Below, in pieces: positions 5,876 through 14,320 of a stretch of DNA of 22,256 nt. Origin of the DNA: an uncultured Leptotrichia sp. (GTDB lineage Bacteria; Fusobacteriota; Fusobacteriia; Fusobacteriales; Leptotrichiaceae). The DNA lies in NCBI GenBank assembly GCA_937925095.1, contig CALEXX010000007.1, positions 1 to 22,256 on the forward strand, in the 5' to 3' direction. Each line of letters starts with the position of its first letter. The stretch's first letter is position 1. A model generated the notes under the pieces. The model ran no database searches, was not told the origin of the DNA, and worked only from the letters and a program-made list of their open reading frames with translations. Made by a program: the position numbers and the translations under genes.

Positions 5876-6554
5876 TTTCCACCTTTAAAATATATCCTAC
5901 TCTTCTTATTGTATGAATTAATTTCGGAGAAAAATCGTTATCTACTTTTTTTCTCAAAAACTTTATATACACTTCCACTATGTTGCTTCCGCCTTCATAA
6001 TCAAAATCCCAGACATGTTCTTCTATTTTTTCCTTTGAAACTACTCTTCCTTTATTTCTAATCATGTATTCCAGTATTGAAAATTCCTTTGCTGACAATT
6101 TTATAGATACATCATCTCTAAACACTTCATGTTTATTGCAGTCTACTGTCAGATTAGCTATTTTCAGAATATTTCCACTATCTTCTACTGACCCGGAATT
6201 TTTTCTCAGAACAACCCGTATACGTGCCAGAAGTTCTTCAAAGGCAAAAGGCTTTACGAGATAGTCATCTGCACCAAGATCCAGTCCTTTTACCCTGTCT
6301 TCAATCTGATCCCTTGCAGTCAGAAAAAGCACCGGAGTCTTTATTCCCTTTTTCCTCATGGATTTCAACACTTCAAAACCATCTTTTTTAGGTAACATTA
6401 TATCAAGAAGAATAATGTCATACTCAACTGAAAATATATAATCCAGAGCTTCTTCACCGTCAAAACAGCTATCCACTCCATATTTTTCCTTTTTCAGTGT
6501 TTTCACTATTACATCATTTATTTTTTTTTCATCTTCCACTACTAAAATACGCAT
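5868..6554 (-). CDS. OmpR-family response regulator (module A)
   Basis: A 228-aa DNA-binding regulator. The receiver domain (1-115) has the acidic pocket E7/D8, the phospho-acceptor Asp51 in LLDIMLP, T79 in LTARD and Lys101 in LVKPF. The winged-helix output domain (130-225) has the recognition helix region SNIVEVYIKFLRKKVD and the wing RRVGYIL. AGGAGG precedes the ATG by a normal distance. It pairs with the kinase that overlaps its 3' end. It is clearly paralogous to the regulator at 19654-20328: both carry EEALDY, GLDLGADDYLVKPF and HVWD.DYEG.SNI. The targets are not evident; autoregulation and control of the adjacent PepSY gene are the simplest guesses. Confidence 0.95.
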   Translation of the reverse strand: MRILVVEDEKKINDVIVKTLKKEKYGVDSCFDGEEALDYIFSVEYDIILLDIMLPKKDGFEVLKSMRKKGIKTPVLFLTARDQIEDRVKGLDLGADDYLVKPFAFEELLARIRVVLRKNSGSVEDSGNILKIANLTVDCNKHEVFRDDVSIKLSAKEFSILEYMIRNKGRVVSKEKIEEHVWDFDYEGGSNIVEVYIKFLRKKVDNDFSPKLIHTIRRVGYILKVENE

Positions 6555-6616
6555 TTTTCCTCCTGACAGGATATTTTATAATCGTAAGTAAATATTTCCA
6601 ATCTTATTGTAGAGCC

Positions 6617-7792
6617 TTAAATAGACTTTGGTTTTATCCATTCACTTTCTTTTCCCATATTGTAGTTTTTCTCAAATTCCTCTTTAAATTCCTTGAATCT
6701 CTGTTCAATTATAGCCTGTCTTGCATCATTCATAAGTTTCAGTAAAAAATGCAGGTTATGGTATGTTGCCAATCTCTGACCCAGTATTTCCTCAGCTTTG
6801 AATAGATGTCTTATATACGCCCTTGTATAATTTTTACATACATAACAGTCACATTCATCTAAAGGTCTGTCATCTCTTGAATATGAAGCATTTTTTATTA
6901 CAAGTCTTCCATATTTAGTAAATACAGTTCCATGTCTTCCTATTCTTGTAGGCTGTACACAGTCCATCATATCTATTCCATCTTCCACTGCTTCAAGCAT
7001 ATCAAGAGGTTCTCCAACTCCCATAAGATATCTAGGCTTGTTTTCAGGTAGCTTTGGAGTGATATATTCAAGTATTCTATACATATCTTCCCTAGGTTCT
7101 CCTACTGCAAGTCCTCCAACGGCATATCCGGCAAATCCTTCATCCATTTCCACAAGCTCATTCATGCTTTTATCTCTTAAATCCTCATAAATTCCACCTT
7201 GTACAATTGCAAAAAGTCCTTGTCTATCCTTGTTTCTATTCGCCTCAATACATCTTTTTGCCCATCTTGTAGTTCTTTCAATTGACGGAAGCAGATATTC
7301 CCTAGTGGATAATCCCGGTGGGCACTCATCCAGCACCATCATTATATCACTTCCAAGGTTATTCTGTATTTCAATAGACTTTTCCGGAGAAAGAAAATGT
7401 TTTGAACCGTCAAGATGCGATCTGAAATACACCCCTTCTTCCTTTATTTTTCTCAAATCTCCAAGACTGAATACCTGAAATCCTCCACTGTCAGTAAGTA
7501 TAGGTCTTTCCCAGTTCATAAATTTATGAAGTCCCCCAAAATCATTTACTAATTCATCACCTGGTCTTAAGTAGAGGTGATAAGTATTCCCTAAAATAAT
7601 TTGAGAATTTATTTCTTCAAGTTCTTCCCTTGTCATGGCTTTTACTGTTGCCTGTGTTCCCACCGGCATGAAAACAGGAGTTTTTATTTTACCGTGAGGT
7701 GTTTCTATTTCTCCTGCCCTTGCATTTCCATTCTTTACTTCAACCCTGTATTTTACAGGATTTTCCGTCATTTCTATATTTTTATTACACAT
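6617..7792 (-). CDS. tgt: Queuine tRNA-ribosyltransferase
   Basis: Exchanges guanine 34 of GUN-anticodon tRNAs for the queuosine precursor preQ1. The sequence shows the TIM-barrel enzyme end to end: PVFMPVGTQATVKAM (39-53), TDSGGFQVFSL with the active-site Asp101, VQGGIY (198-202), GYAVGGLAVGE (222-232), the GIDMMDCVQPTRIGRHG segment (272-288) with the nucleophilic Asp, and a zinc site C314-x-C316-x2-C319 with His345. Length 391 aa is normal. Met8 (position 7771) would give MTENPVKYRVE, which aligns better with Bacillus Tgt; neither start has a clear ribosome site. It is 62 bp upstream of the module A regulator and may be co-transcribed with it. No other queuosine genes are present here. Confidence 0.96.
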   Translation of the reverse strand: MCNKNIEMTENPVKYRVEVKNGNARAGEIETPHGKIKTPVFMPVGTQATVKAMTREELEEINSQIILGNTYHLYLRPGDELVNDFGGLHKFMNWERPILTDSGGFQVFSLGDLRKIKEEGVYFRSHLDGSKHFLSPEKSIEIQNNLGSDIMMVLDECPPGLSTREYLLPSIERTTRWAKRCIEANRNKDRQGLFAIVQGGIYEDLRDKSMNELVEMDEGFAGYAVGGLAVGEPREDMYRILEYITPKLPENKPRYLMGVGEPLDMLEAVEDGIDMMDCVQPTRIGRHGTVFTKYGRLVIKNASYSRDDRPLDECDCYVCKNYTRAYIRHLFKAEEILGQRLATYHNLHFLLKLMNDARQAIIEQRFKEFKEEFEKNYNMGKESEWIKPKSI

Positions 7793-7806
7793 GCAATCTA
7801 TCGTCT

Positions 7807-7893
7807 TGAAACTATTTCAAAATAAAATGATAAATAAAATTTTGTGGTATGAATAAATATTTTTTCTATTTTTATTTATTTGAAATAGTTTCA
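7807..7893. repeat. 15-bp inverted repeat between rel and tgt
   Basis: TGAAACTATTTCAAA (7807-7821) and its exact reverse complement (7879-7893) bracket 57 bp. Each arm is also itself a near palindrome (TGAAA-N3-TTTCA). The right arm begins 9 bp after the rel stop and the left arm lies 15 bp before the tgt start. It could be a long RNA hairpin separating the two genes, or two operator sites. Confidence 0.7.
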
Positions 7894-7901
7894 TCTCCTT
7901 T

Positions 7902-10175
7902 CTATTTTTTTATTACTTCAATTACATCCCTCATTGAATTTAAATTATTTGCGAGTCTGTCAAAATCTTCTCTTTTCTTAATCATTATTCCAAAATGGAG
8001 CAGTCCATAGACATTTCCATTTTCCTTAATGTAGTTTGTGTTTACATTAACAAGTTCCATCTTATATTCATTAAGAATTCTTATAATATCCAGAAGCAAT
8101 CCATTTCTGTCAATTGTTTTCAGACTAAAATTATATTGATATTTTGCATTACTTGAATTAACTGCTTCTTCATCCCAGAAAACTTCCACTTCCCTGTCAG
8201 GATCATGTTCCATAAGCTGTTTCAGGTTGTCACAGTCTGCCCTATGAATTGCAATTCCACGGCCTCTAGTTACATAACCTCTTATATCATCTCCAGGCAG
8301 AGGACTGCAGCATTTTGCAAAACGGTACATTGTATTTTCTGTCCCTGAAATTTTTACTCCGCCTTCACTTTTACGTTTCTTTCTGTTTCCTTTTTCTGTT
8401 TCTTCTTCCAGAACCTGAGTTATATCTTTCTCTTCCTTCACTTCGAATTTTTTCATAAATCCGTCAAGAGAAAGATCGCCAATTGCAAATTTATAACATA
8501 AAAGATCTATAGTTGCTACATTAAATTTTTTCATATAAAGGAAAACTCTTTCATCTTCTTCAAAATCCCTGAATTTCAGCCCAAGTTTTTCAAATTCCCT
8601 TTCCAGAATTTGTTCCCCTTCTTTTGTTTTTTCCTCATATTCCTTATCTTTAAACCATTTTCTTATTTTTACTTTGGAACTGTTGTTATTAACCATATTT
8701 ATCCAGTCTTTTCCAGGTCCTTTAGTATTTCTTGAAGTCATTATTTCAACTTTATCTGCATTTTCAAGTACCTGGTCAAGCTGTACTATTCTTTCATTTA
8801 CTTTTGCCCCTATTGTACGGTATCCAATCTGTGTATGCACCTGAAATGCAAAATCAAGAGCCGTAGAGCCGTTAGCCAGCTCCATTACATCTCCTTTTGG
8901 AGTAAATACAAATATTGTCTGGTTAAGCACATTATCAGTTACCTTCTGTGCAAATTTTTCAGGATTTTCAGTATTTGCCTTTATTATATGTTTTACTGCG
9001 GCATAGTATTTATCATTTTTCGTTTTGGATTTCTTTTCCTTGTATTTCCAGTGGGCTGCAACCCCATCCTCAGCAATTCTATGCATTTCATGAGTTCTTA
9101 TCTGAATTTCAACCTTCTGTTCATCAGGCCCGATAACAGTAGTGTGGATTGACTGGTATCCATTTATTTTTGGTACAGCTATGTAATCCTTAAACCTTCC
9201 TGTAACTGGAATAAAAAGATTGTGAATTATTCCCAATATGTTGTAACATTCCTCTTCCTTATCCACGATTATACGCATTGCTATAAGATCGTATAAATCA
9301 GCAAATTTTTTCCCCTTTTCATACATTTTTTTATATATGCTGTAAAGATGTTTTGGTCTTCCGGTAACTTCTCCATTTACATTATGTTTCTTCAGTTCTT
9401 CTTCTATTTTCTTTATAACTTTGCCTGTATATTCTTCCCTTTCTTTCCTTTTTGAATTCACAAGCTCACTTATTTCCTTATATTCTTTAGGATAAAAATA
9501 TCTGAAACTTATATCTTCCAGTTCCCATTTTATTTTTGCCATTCCTATTCTGTGTGCAATAGGAGCATAAATTTCTATTGTTTCCTTGGACTTTATCTGC
9601 TGTTTTTCAGGAGTCATATATTTTAAAGTACGCATATTATGAAGTCTGTCTGCAAGTTTAATAATTACAACCCTTATATCTTCAGACATTGCAACGACCA
9701 TTTTTCTTATATTTTCTATTTTTTTACTGTCTGTTCTAGGAAGATTTCTCAGTTTAGTAACTCCATCCACAAGTTTACTTACATCTTTTCCAAAAGTATA
9801 TTCTATATCAGGTAATGTTATCAGTGTATCTTCCACAACATCATGTAAAATTCCTGCAACAAGCGTATCTGTATCCATACGCATGTCTGCCAGTATTTCT
9901 GCTACTTCAACAGGATGAAGAATATAGTTTTCTCCACTTCGTCTTTTCTGACCTATATGGGATTCATTTGCCAGTGTAAAAGCTTCCTTTATCTTTTCAG
10001 CATCCACTTCCAGATGATTTTTTTCTATTCTCTCCATTAATTGATTTAAAAGCTCTTCAGATGTTTTATTTACTATTTCCTTTTTTTCCTGTTTTTTCTC
10101 TACATCAGTATTTTCTACATGCATATTTTTTTCGGTTATGCTCTTCTCTTCCATCTTTCCTTCATTATCTTTCAT
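7902..10175 (-). CDS. rel: Bifunctional (p)ppGpp synthetase/hydrolase (Rel/SpoT)
   Basis: Makes and degrades the alarmone (p)ppGpp in response to starvation. Numbered from the Met at 10175 (757 aa): HD hydrolase domain with H87, H111-D112 (GILHDVVEDT) and D176 (ADRLHNMRTL) all present; synthetase domain with GRPKHLYSIYKKM, the RFKD motif typical of bifunctional Rel rather than RelA, and EIQIRT; TGS domain starting about 428 (IFVFTPKGDVMELANGSTALDFAF); a C-terminal zinc-finger-like region with FAKCCSPLPGD; and a final ACT domain. The frame is open to 10283, but GGAGGG lies 7 nt before the 10175 ATG and the extra 36 residues look unlike the family, so 10175 is preferred. It is the only long Rel in this window. 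Confidence 0.95.
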   Translation of the reverse strand: MKDNEGKMEEKSITEKNMHVENTDVEKKQEKKEIVNKTSEELLNQLMERIEKNHLEVDAEKIKEAFTLANESHIGQKRRSGENYILHPVEVAEILADMRMDTDTLVAGILHDVVEDTLITLPDIEYTFGKDVSKLVDGVTKLRNLPRTDSKKIENIRKMVVAMSEDIRVVIIKLADRLHNMRTLKYMTPEKQQIKSKETIEIYAPIAHRIGMAKIKWELEDISFRYFYPKEYKEISELVNSKRKEREEYTGKVIKKIEEELKKHNVNGEVTGRPKHLYSIYKKMYEKGKKFADLYDLIAMRIIVDKEEECYNILGIIHNLFIPVTGRFKDYIAVPKINGYQSIHTTVIGPDEQKVEIQIRTHEMHRIAEDGVAAHWKYKEKKSKTKNDKYYAAVKHIIKANTENPEKFAQKVTDNVLNQTIFVFTPKGDVMELANGSTALDFAFQVHTQIGYRTIGAKVNERIVQLDQVLENADKVEIMTSRNTKGPGKDWINMVNNNSSKVKIRKWFKDKEYEEKTKEGEQILEREFEKLGLKFRDFEEDERVFLYMKKFNVATIDLLCYKFAIGDLSLDGFMKKFEVKEEKDITQVLEEETEKGNRKKRKSEGGVKISGTENTMYRFAKCCSPLPGDDIRGYVTRGRGIAIHRADCDNLKQLMEHDPDREVEVFWDEEAVNSSNAKYQYNFSLKTIDRNGLLLDIIRILNEYKMELVNVNTNYIKENGNVYGLLHFGIMIKKREDFDRLANNLNSMRDVIEVIKK

Positions 10176-10428
10176 TGTATTTCCCTCCATACAAGCCTTC
10201 ATCAGTATCCGTTTCTGAGAAAGCAGTTTCAGTGTACACAGCCACATTAATCCTGTTAAAAAATATTTCCGGTCAAATTTCATTTACTGTATCAAAATAT
10301 TTTTTAGAACTGTCTGTTAAAATTCTTTTTATTTATTTTACTATACATTCAGAAAAAAATCTATCTTTAAGAAGAACATTTTGATTAATTTTTCTTTTTT
10401 CAGTTTCATAAACTCTTATACCGCTGCT

Positions 10429-10956
10429 TTATTGATTAGGTAACCATGTATCTATGACTTTTTTTAATTCTTCCTGGTATTCCGGTAATCCTTCTTGTGA
10501 AATATGATATATATTCCCATTATTTTCAATATAATTTACGATAAAAATTCTTCCATCCGGAATTTTTACAGTCACCTGCTTTCCTTTATAACCATTTATT
10601 TCTACATCTTTCTCAACTATATCCTCTGATGATATTCCAAAATTTAAATATCTTTCTTTAGTTCTTGATACTGCCCTATCAACTGTTGAATTCCCATTCA
10701 CTCCAACAATATCTAATGTTATAATATTTACAGGATCTATTGCAAGCTGAATGGCATTTATTGAAGCATCCGGGTCTACAAATTCTAACCATTTTTCAGT
10801 TTTTGTGACGTAACCTACCTTTCCGCTTCCATATCTTAAATTTTTCCCTGTTTCTATCTTATTTTTAGTTTCAGTTTCTGGGATTTTCTTATTATTATCA
10901 TTTCCACAGGAAATTAGTACAAATAATATCCACATTATTTTAAATAACTGTTTCAA
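10429..10956 (-). CDS. Lipoprotein of unknown function
   Basis: A 175-aa predicted lipoprotein. The start is a TTG at 10956, with AAGGAG 8 nt upstream (10970-10965). It gives MKQLFKIMWILFVLISC, a compact signal ending in a lipobox (L-I-S-C), followed by a Lys/Asn/Glu-rich tether (GNDNNKKIPETETKNK). The mature domain (from about residue 40) is mixed alpha/beta with GYVTKTEKWLEFVDPDASINAIQLAIDP and a C-terminal YHISQEG ... VIDTWLPNQ. The end pattern resembles small PsbP-like or DUF1795-type exported proteins, where a short tail follows a ligand-cradle sheet, but I cannot confirm this. The frame is open upstream to 11067, and those residues lack signal features. It follows another exported protein by 114 bp. 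Confidence 0.75.
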   Translation of the reverse strand: MKQLFKIMWILFVLISCGNDNNKKIPETETKNKIETGKNLRYGSGKVGYVTKTEKWLEFVDPDASINAIQLAIDPVNIITLDIVGVNGNSTVDRAVSRTKERYLNFGISSEDIVEKDVEINGYKGKQVTVKIPDGRIFIVNYIENNGNIYHISQEGLPEYQEELKKVIDTWLPNQ

Positions 10957-11070
10957 TGTACTCACTCCTTTTTTAATATTTTTTTGAATACGATTAGCTA
11001 TCGCATACTTATTTGTCAGAATCTTTGACAACGTACCTTTATCATGGAAATATTTTCTTACTTTCAAATT

Positions 11071-11781
11071 TTAATTCTTTTTTTGATTTGGAACAAAATA
11101 ATCGGGTCCAGTATAAACTTCCTCATATCTTTTAACTTTCCTTAGTTCAAAAAATTCTTTTGGAATTTCTTCTTTAAATAAATCCAGTAGATATTCATAA
11201 AATTCTCCTTCAGTTCCATAATAACCTTTTCTTAGCTGCATTTTCTTATTTTCAGTGATTAAAGTGATTTCTTCCGGGATAAATGGAACATAAAAATACG
11301 CTTCTCCTTTGCTTTCATTTATTGTTTTCAAATAACCATATCCTTTGGCGTCTTTTGATTCTTTATAGTATACTTTTGTTTTTAATTCATTATTTTTATC
11401 AACAAAATAAAGTTCAAGTACGTAATAAGTATAATTTGTTACTCTATAAAATTTACCGTATAAAAACTTTTCTCCATTTTTTAATTCGATATAGATATTT
11501 GAATAATACTTATTAAGATAATTTCTATCAAACATTTGTTCAAATTCTTTTCTTGTTTTATTAGTTTCGTCTAATGACTGTACTGAATATGGATATATTT
11601 TAAAATATAACTCAAATTCTTCTTTTGCATAGCTTTTAGAATTCAATATAACATTTGTTCCACCTATGATACTTCCTTTAACTGCTTCTGATAATTCATT
11701 ATGAAAAGGAATAACATCATTATCTTTAGATAATACCAAATTAATAAATATAAAAAATAATATCAATATTTTTTTTCTCAT
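11071..11781 (-). CDS. Exported protein of unknown function
   Basis: A 236-aa protein with a signal peptide (MRKKILILFFIFINLVLS, cleavage near KD). The rest is soluble, rich in Tyr, Glu and Lys (for example NYTYYVLELYFVDKN, GYYGTEGEFYEYL), with alternating strands and no cysteines or membrane segments. I recognise no family. A conserved-looking ending, RYEEVYTGPDYFVPNQKKN, may be a surface tail. It has a candidate promoter at 11816-11843 and is followed at 114 bp by a lipoprotein gene, so the pair may act together in the envelope. The ribosome site (GGAG, 14 nt upstream) is distant, so the start is less sure than the frame. Confidence 0.7.
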   Translation of the reverse strand: MRKKILILFFIFINLVLSKDNDVIPFHNELSEAVKGSIIGGTNVILNSKSYAKEEFELYFKIYPYSVQSLDETNKTRKEFEQMFDRNYLNKYYSNIYIELKNGEKFLYGKFYRVTNYTYYVLELYFVDKNNELKTKVYYKESKDAKGYGYLKTINESKGEAYFYVPFIPEEITLITENKKMQLRKGYYGTEGEFYEYLLDLFKEEIPKEFFELRKVKRYEEVYTGPDYFVPNQKKN

Positions 11782-11815
11782 TTTCTTTTCTCTAACTCCT
11801 CTCTTTTTCTTTAAA

Positions 11816-11843
11816 ATTTTATTTTATCAGAATTTTTTGGCAA
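11816..11843 (-). promoter_or_regulatory. Candidate promoter of the exported protein/lipoprotein pair
   Basis: TTGCCA (11843-11838), 16-bp spacer, TAAAAT (11821-11816) on the minus strand, 35 bp before the gene start. Confidence 0.45.
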
Positions 11844-11900
11844 GATTAAGGTTTTAGCCACTTTTTGTTTTTTCTTTACTAAAAATTATAATTTAAAAAC

Positions 11901-11922
11901 AAAAGAGGCCTACACCTCTTTT
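11901..11922 (-). terminator. Terminator of the CBS protein-Nudix-apt operon
   Basis: AAAAGAGG (11901-11908) and CCTCTTTT (11915-11922) form an 8-bp stem with a 6-nt loop, followed on the minus strand by GTTTTTAAATT. It lies 4 bp after the apt stop. Confidence 0.85.
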
Positions 11923-11926
11923 AAAA

Positions 11927-12457
11927 TTAATATTTCAACTGTGAATAAACATCATATCCTTTTAAAACTTCTCTTCCCTTTAAATCTTCAAGCTCTATAA
12001 GGAAAGCCAGTTCATAAACTTCCGCTCCCAGCTTGTTTGTCAATTCAACCATAGCTTTTGCAGTTCCACCTGTTGCAAGAAGATCGTCCACTATCAGTAC
12101 TTTTGAACCTTTTTCAAAAGCATCTTTATGTACTTCTATACTATTTTTCCCATATTCCAGTTCATATTCCACTTTTTCAGTTTCAGCAGGCAATTTCCCA
12201 GGTTTTCTCGCAGGAACAAATCCGGCACCTATATTATATGCAATAGCCGCTCCAAAGATAAATCCTCTGGCATCTGCTCCCATAACATAGTCTATTCCTT
12301 TATCCTTATATCTTTCTGTAAAATCCTTAATTATAATCTGAAGTCCTTCCTTATCCTTCAGAATAGTAGTGATATCTCTAAATATAATCCCAGGTGCAGG
12401 AAAATCTTTAATGGATCTCATCAATCCTTCTACCTTTTTTATTTCTTCATTTGTCAT
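11927..12457 (-). CDS. apt: Adenine phosphoribosyltransferase
   Basis: Salvages adenine with PRPP to make AMP in the cytoplasm. The 176-aa protein has the family N-terminus (IKDFPAPGIIFRDIT, 16-30), the adenine hood (DARGFIFGAAIAY, 62-74), KPGKLP (85-90) and the PRPP-binding loop VLIVDDLLATGGTAKA (120-135). Nothing is missing. AGGAGG precedes the ATG, which starts 9 bp after the Nudix gene stop, so the two are co-transcribed. An own terminator follows at 11901-11922. Confidence 0.97.
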   Translation of the reverse strand: MTNEEIKKVEGLMRSIKDFPAPGIIFRDITTILKDKEGLQIIIKDFTERYKDKGIDYVMGADARGFIFGAAIAYNIGAGFVPARKPGKLPAETEKVEYELEYGKNSIEVHKDAFEKGSKVLIVDDLLATGGTAKAMVELTNKLGAEVYELAFLIELEDLKGREVLKGYDVYSQLKY

Positions 12458-12466
12458 TTTATCCTC

Positions 12467-12922
12467 CTATTTATCCCATAACAGACCTAAATAAGGTTCT
12501 ATAGTTTCCTTATTCAGCAGTTTTATCAGTTTTTCTTTTATATTTGGGTATAATTTTATATTCTGTATTTCATCCTTTGGAACAAACCTCAAATCAGTAA
12601 GCATATCCTCATCTCCCAGTTTCATTTCATTTGAGGAATTTTCTACCTTTTTTATCTTAAAATATAAATTTATAACATGTTTCTGTTTATCAGGTGCTAT
12701 TGTTTCTGAAATAAACAAAAATTTTTCCACTTCTATATCCAGATTAGTTTCTTCCTTAAATTCTCTAGCAAGAGCTTCTGCCGCACTTTCTCCCCAGTCT
12801 ACTCCACCACCTGGCACAAGCCAGTATTTCTTATCATTTTTTGTATGCTCTATTAAGAGTATCCTGTCATCTTCTATGAGTATCCCTGCAACTCTCACCC
12901 TAGGCCTAGTCTTCTCTGTCAT
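12467..12922 (-). CDS. Nudix hydrolase
   Basis: A 151-aa hydrolase of nucleoside diphosphate-linked substrates. The Nudix box is visible at 39-61: G-x5-E-x7-REFKEET-N-L, with Glu57 and Glu58 for metal binding; Asn replaces the usual glycine just before the final hydrophobic residue, a tolerated variation. The preceding WLVPGGGVDWGES is typical of MutT-like and ADP-ribose-type members, but substrate cannot be read from the box. The ATG at 12922 is preferred because AGGAG lies 7 nt upstream; a GTG at 12940 is less likely. The start overlaps the end of the CBS-domain membrane protein gene by 17 bp, and apt follows after 9 bp, so the enzyme may be a nucleotide-housecleaning partner of purine salvage. 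Confidence 0.92.
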   Translation of the reverse strand: MTEKTRPRVRVAGILIEDDRILLIEHTKNDKKYWLVPGGGVDWGESAAEALAREFKEETNLDIEVEKFLFISETIAPDKQKHVINLYFKIKKVENSSNEMKLGDEDMLTDLRFVPKDEIQNIKLYPNIKEKLIKLLNKETIEPYLGLLWDK

Positions 12923-14228
12923 TAACACTCTCCTCACCACTGTTTTCAGTAATGATTATTCTAATTTTTTCTATTCTCTTATTATCAACTTCCATTACCT
13001 TCAAAATATATCCGTCAGCTTTAACCTGGTTTCCTGTCTCTGCGACTTTTCCCAGTTCATCCTGAACATATCCTGCAACTGTGTCGTATTCTTCTGAAAC
13101 TGGTATGTTTATTTCCAGTTCATCATTTATTTCTTCTATAAGAGTATCACCTTTTATATCGTATATTTTTTCCCTGATCTGCTGTATACTTTCTTCCTCC
13201 TGGTCAAATTCATCCCTTATTTCTCCAACAATTTCTTCCAGTAAGTCTTCAATTGTTACAATCCCAAGCGTTCCCCCATATTCATCTATTATTATTGCCA
13301 TATGGGACTGTTTTCTTTTAAATTCCTCCAGAAGTTCAGTCAAAGTCTTAGTTGCCGGAACATAATATGCTTCCTTCATAAGTTCCTTCATTTTCAGCGA
13401 AGAATTCTGTTCCTTATTATACTTCAGCAAATCTTTTATATGTACGATTCCTTCTATTTTATCTATATTTTCATTGTATACAGGAATTCTTGAAAAGCCC
13501 TGTTCAACTATTTCATCCCACACTTCTCCCAGTGTTTTTTCAGAATCCAGTGCAAAAACGCTTGTCCTAGGTGTTAATATTTCCTTCACAGTAGTATCTG
13601 AAAATTCAAATATGCTGTGAATCATTTCTTCCTCTTCCTCTTCGATTATTCCTTCCTCTGTTCCCGCCTTGACAAAAGTTTTTATATCCTCTTCCGTCAT
13701 TTCAAATATTCTTTCTTCGAGTTTTACCTTAAATAATCCAAGGATAAATTTTGATATTTGTATAAAAATCAATATAAATGGCCGTAGTATAATTCTCGCC
13801 GTATCAAGTGGAACTATAATAGCTTTTGAAATTTTATAGACATTGCTCTTTGCATAAATTATAGGTATCATTTCAACAAAAATAAGTACAAAAATACTCA
13901 TAATTACAAAAACTATAATATCATAAGCCGCAAAGCCTACCGACAATTCAAAAATTTTATAGTAATCTTTAAACAGCAGTATGGACATTCCTATCAGAAA
14001 TATATATACCACCGTTTTTCCAAATAGAAGAGTCGTCAAAAGTTCATTTGGATTTTTCAGCCAAAGTCTAAGTAGCTGTTCCTCCTTTGAATCTTTCTTA
14101 TTATTCTCTCCTCCCACGTGTATTCTTCTCAACGAAGATAATGCTGTCACCGCCGCTGAAAAAAATGCCGATAAAAATAACACTCCAACCAGCAATATTA
14201 CCTTTATCCAAATCCTCTGTCCTTCCAA
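12906..14228 (-). CDS. CNNM/CorC-HlyC family CBS-domain membrane protein
   Basis: A 440-aa inner-membrane protein of the hemolysin C/CorB type, linked in other bacteria to magnesium or cobalt efflux. The DUF21 transmembrane region (1-170) has hydrophobic segments at about 8-30, 64-86, 102-124 and 135-165. Next come the acidic helix GTEEGIIEEEEEEMIHSIFEFSD (189-211), a CBS pair beginning KEILTPRTSVFALDSE (215-330) with MAIIIDEYGGTLGIVTIEDLLEEIVGEI, and the CorC_HlyC transporter-associated domain (about 350-425). The start is a TTG with AAGGAAGGTG upstream. A structured stem lies just upstream (14257-14308). It overlaps the Nudix gene. The ion carried is unknown. Confidence 0.92.
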   Translation of the reverse strand: MEGQRIWIKVILLVGVLFLSAFFSAAVTALSSLRRIHVGGENNKKDSKEEQLLRLWLKNPNELLTTLLFGKTVVYIFLIGMSILLFKDYYKIFELSVGFAAYDIIVFVIMSIFVLIFVEMIPIIYAKSNVYKISKAIIVPLDTARIILRPFILIFIQISKFILGLFKVKLEERIFEMTEEDIKTFVKAGTEEGIIEEEEEEMIHSIFEFSDTTVKEILTPRTSVFALDSEKTLGEVWDEIVEQGFSRIPVYNENIDKIEGIVHIKDLLKYNKEQNSSLKMKELMKEAYYVPATKTLTELLEEFKRKQSHMAIIIDEYGGTLGIVTIEDLLEEIVGEIRDEFDQEEESIQQIREKIYDIKGDTLIEEINDELEINIPVSEEYDTVAGYVQDELGKVAETGNQVKADGYILKVMEVDNKRIEKIRIIITENSGEESVNDRED

Positions 14229-14256
14229 TTTTTATTACACCTTCCTTTAGAACTTT

Positions 14257-14308
14257 ACTGAAGTTATGACATTTTAATATAATATTTTAATCTGTCACAA
14301 AATTCAGT
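14257..14308. promoter_or_regulatory. Nested hairpin upstream of the CBS membrane protein gene
   Basis: ACTGAA (14257-14262) with TTCAGT (14303-14308), and inside them TGACA (14267-14271) with TGTCA (14293-14297), around an AT-rich loop. In minus-strand RNA it ends about 29 nt before the TTG start and follows accB by 12 bp. It may be a weak terminator without a T-run, or a leader element. Confidence 0.4.
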
Positions 14309-14320
14309 CTATTATAATTC

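Noticed and set aside
10176..10283. N-terminal 36-residue extension of Rel
   Set aside because: GGAGGG lies just upstream of the ATG at 10175, and the extension does not resemble the start of Rel proteins.
10957..11067. 37-residue upstream extension of the lipoprotein frame
   Set aside because: It would bury the lipobox inside the protein; the TTG at 10956 with AAGGAG gives a proper lipoprotein signal.
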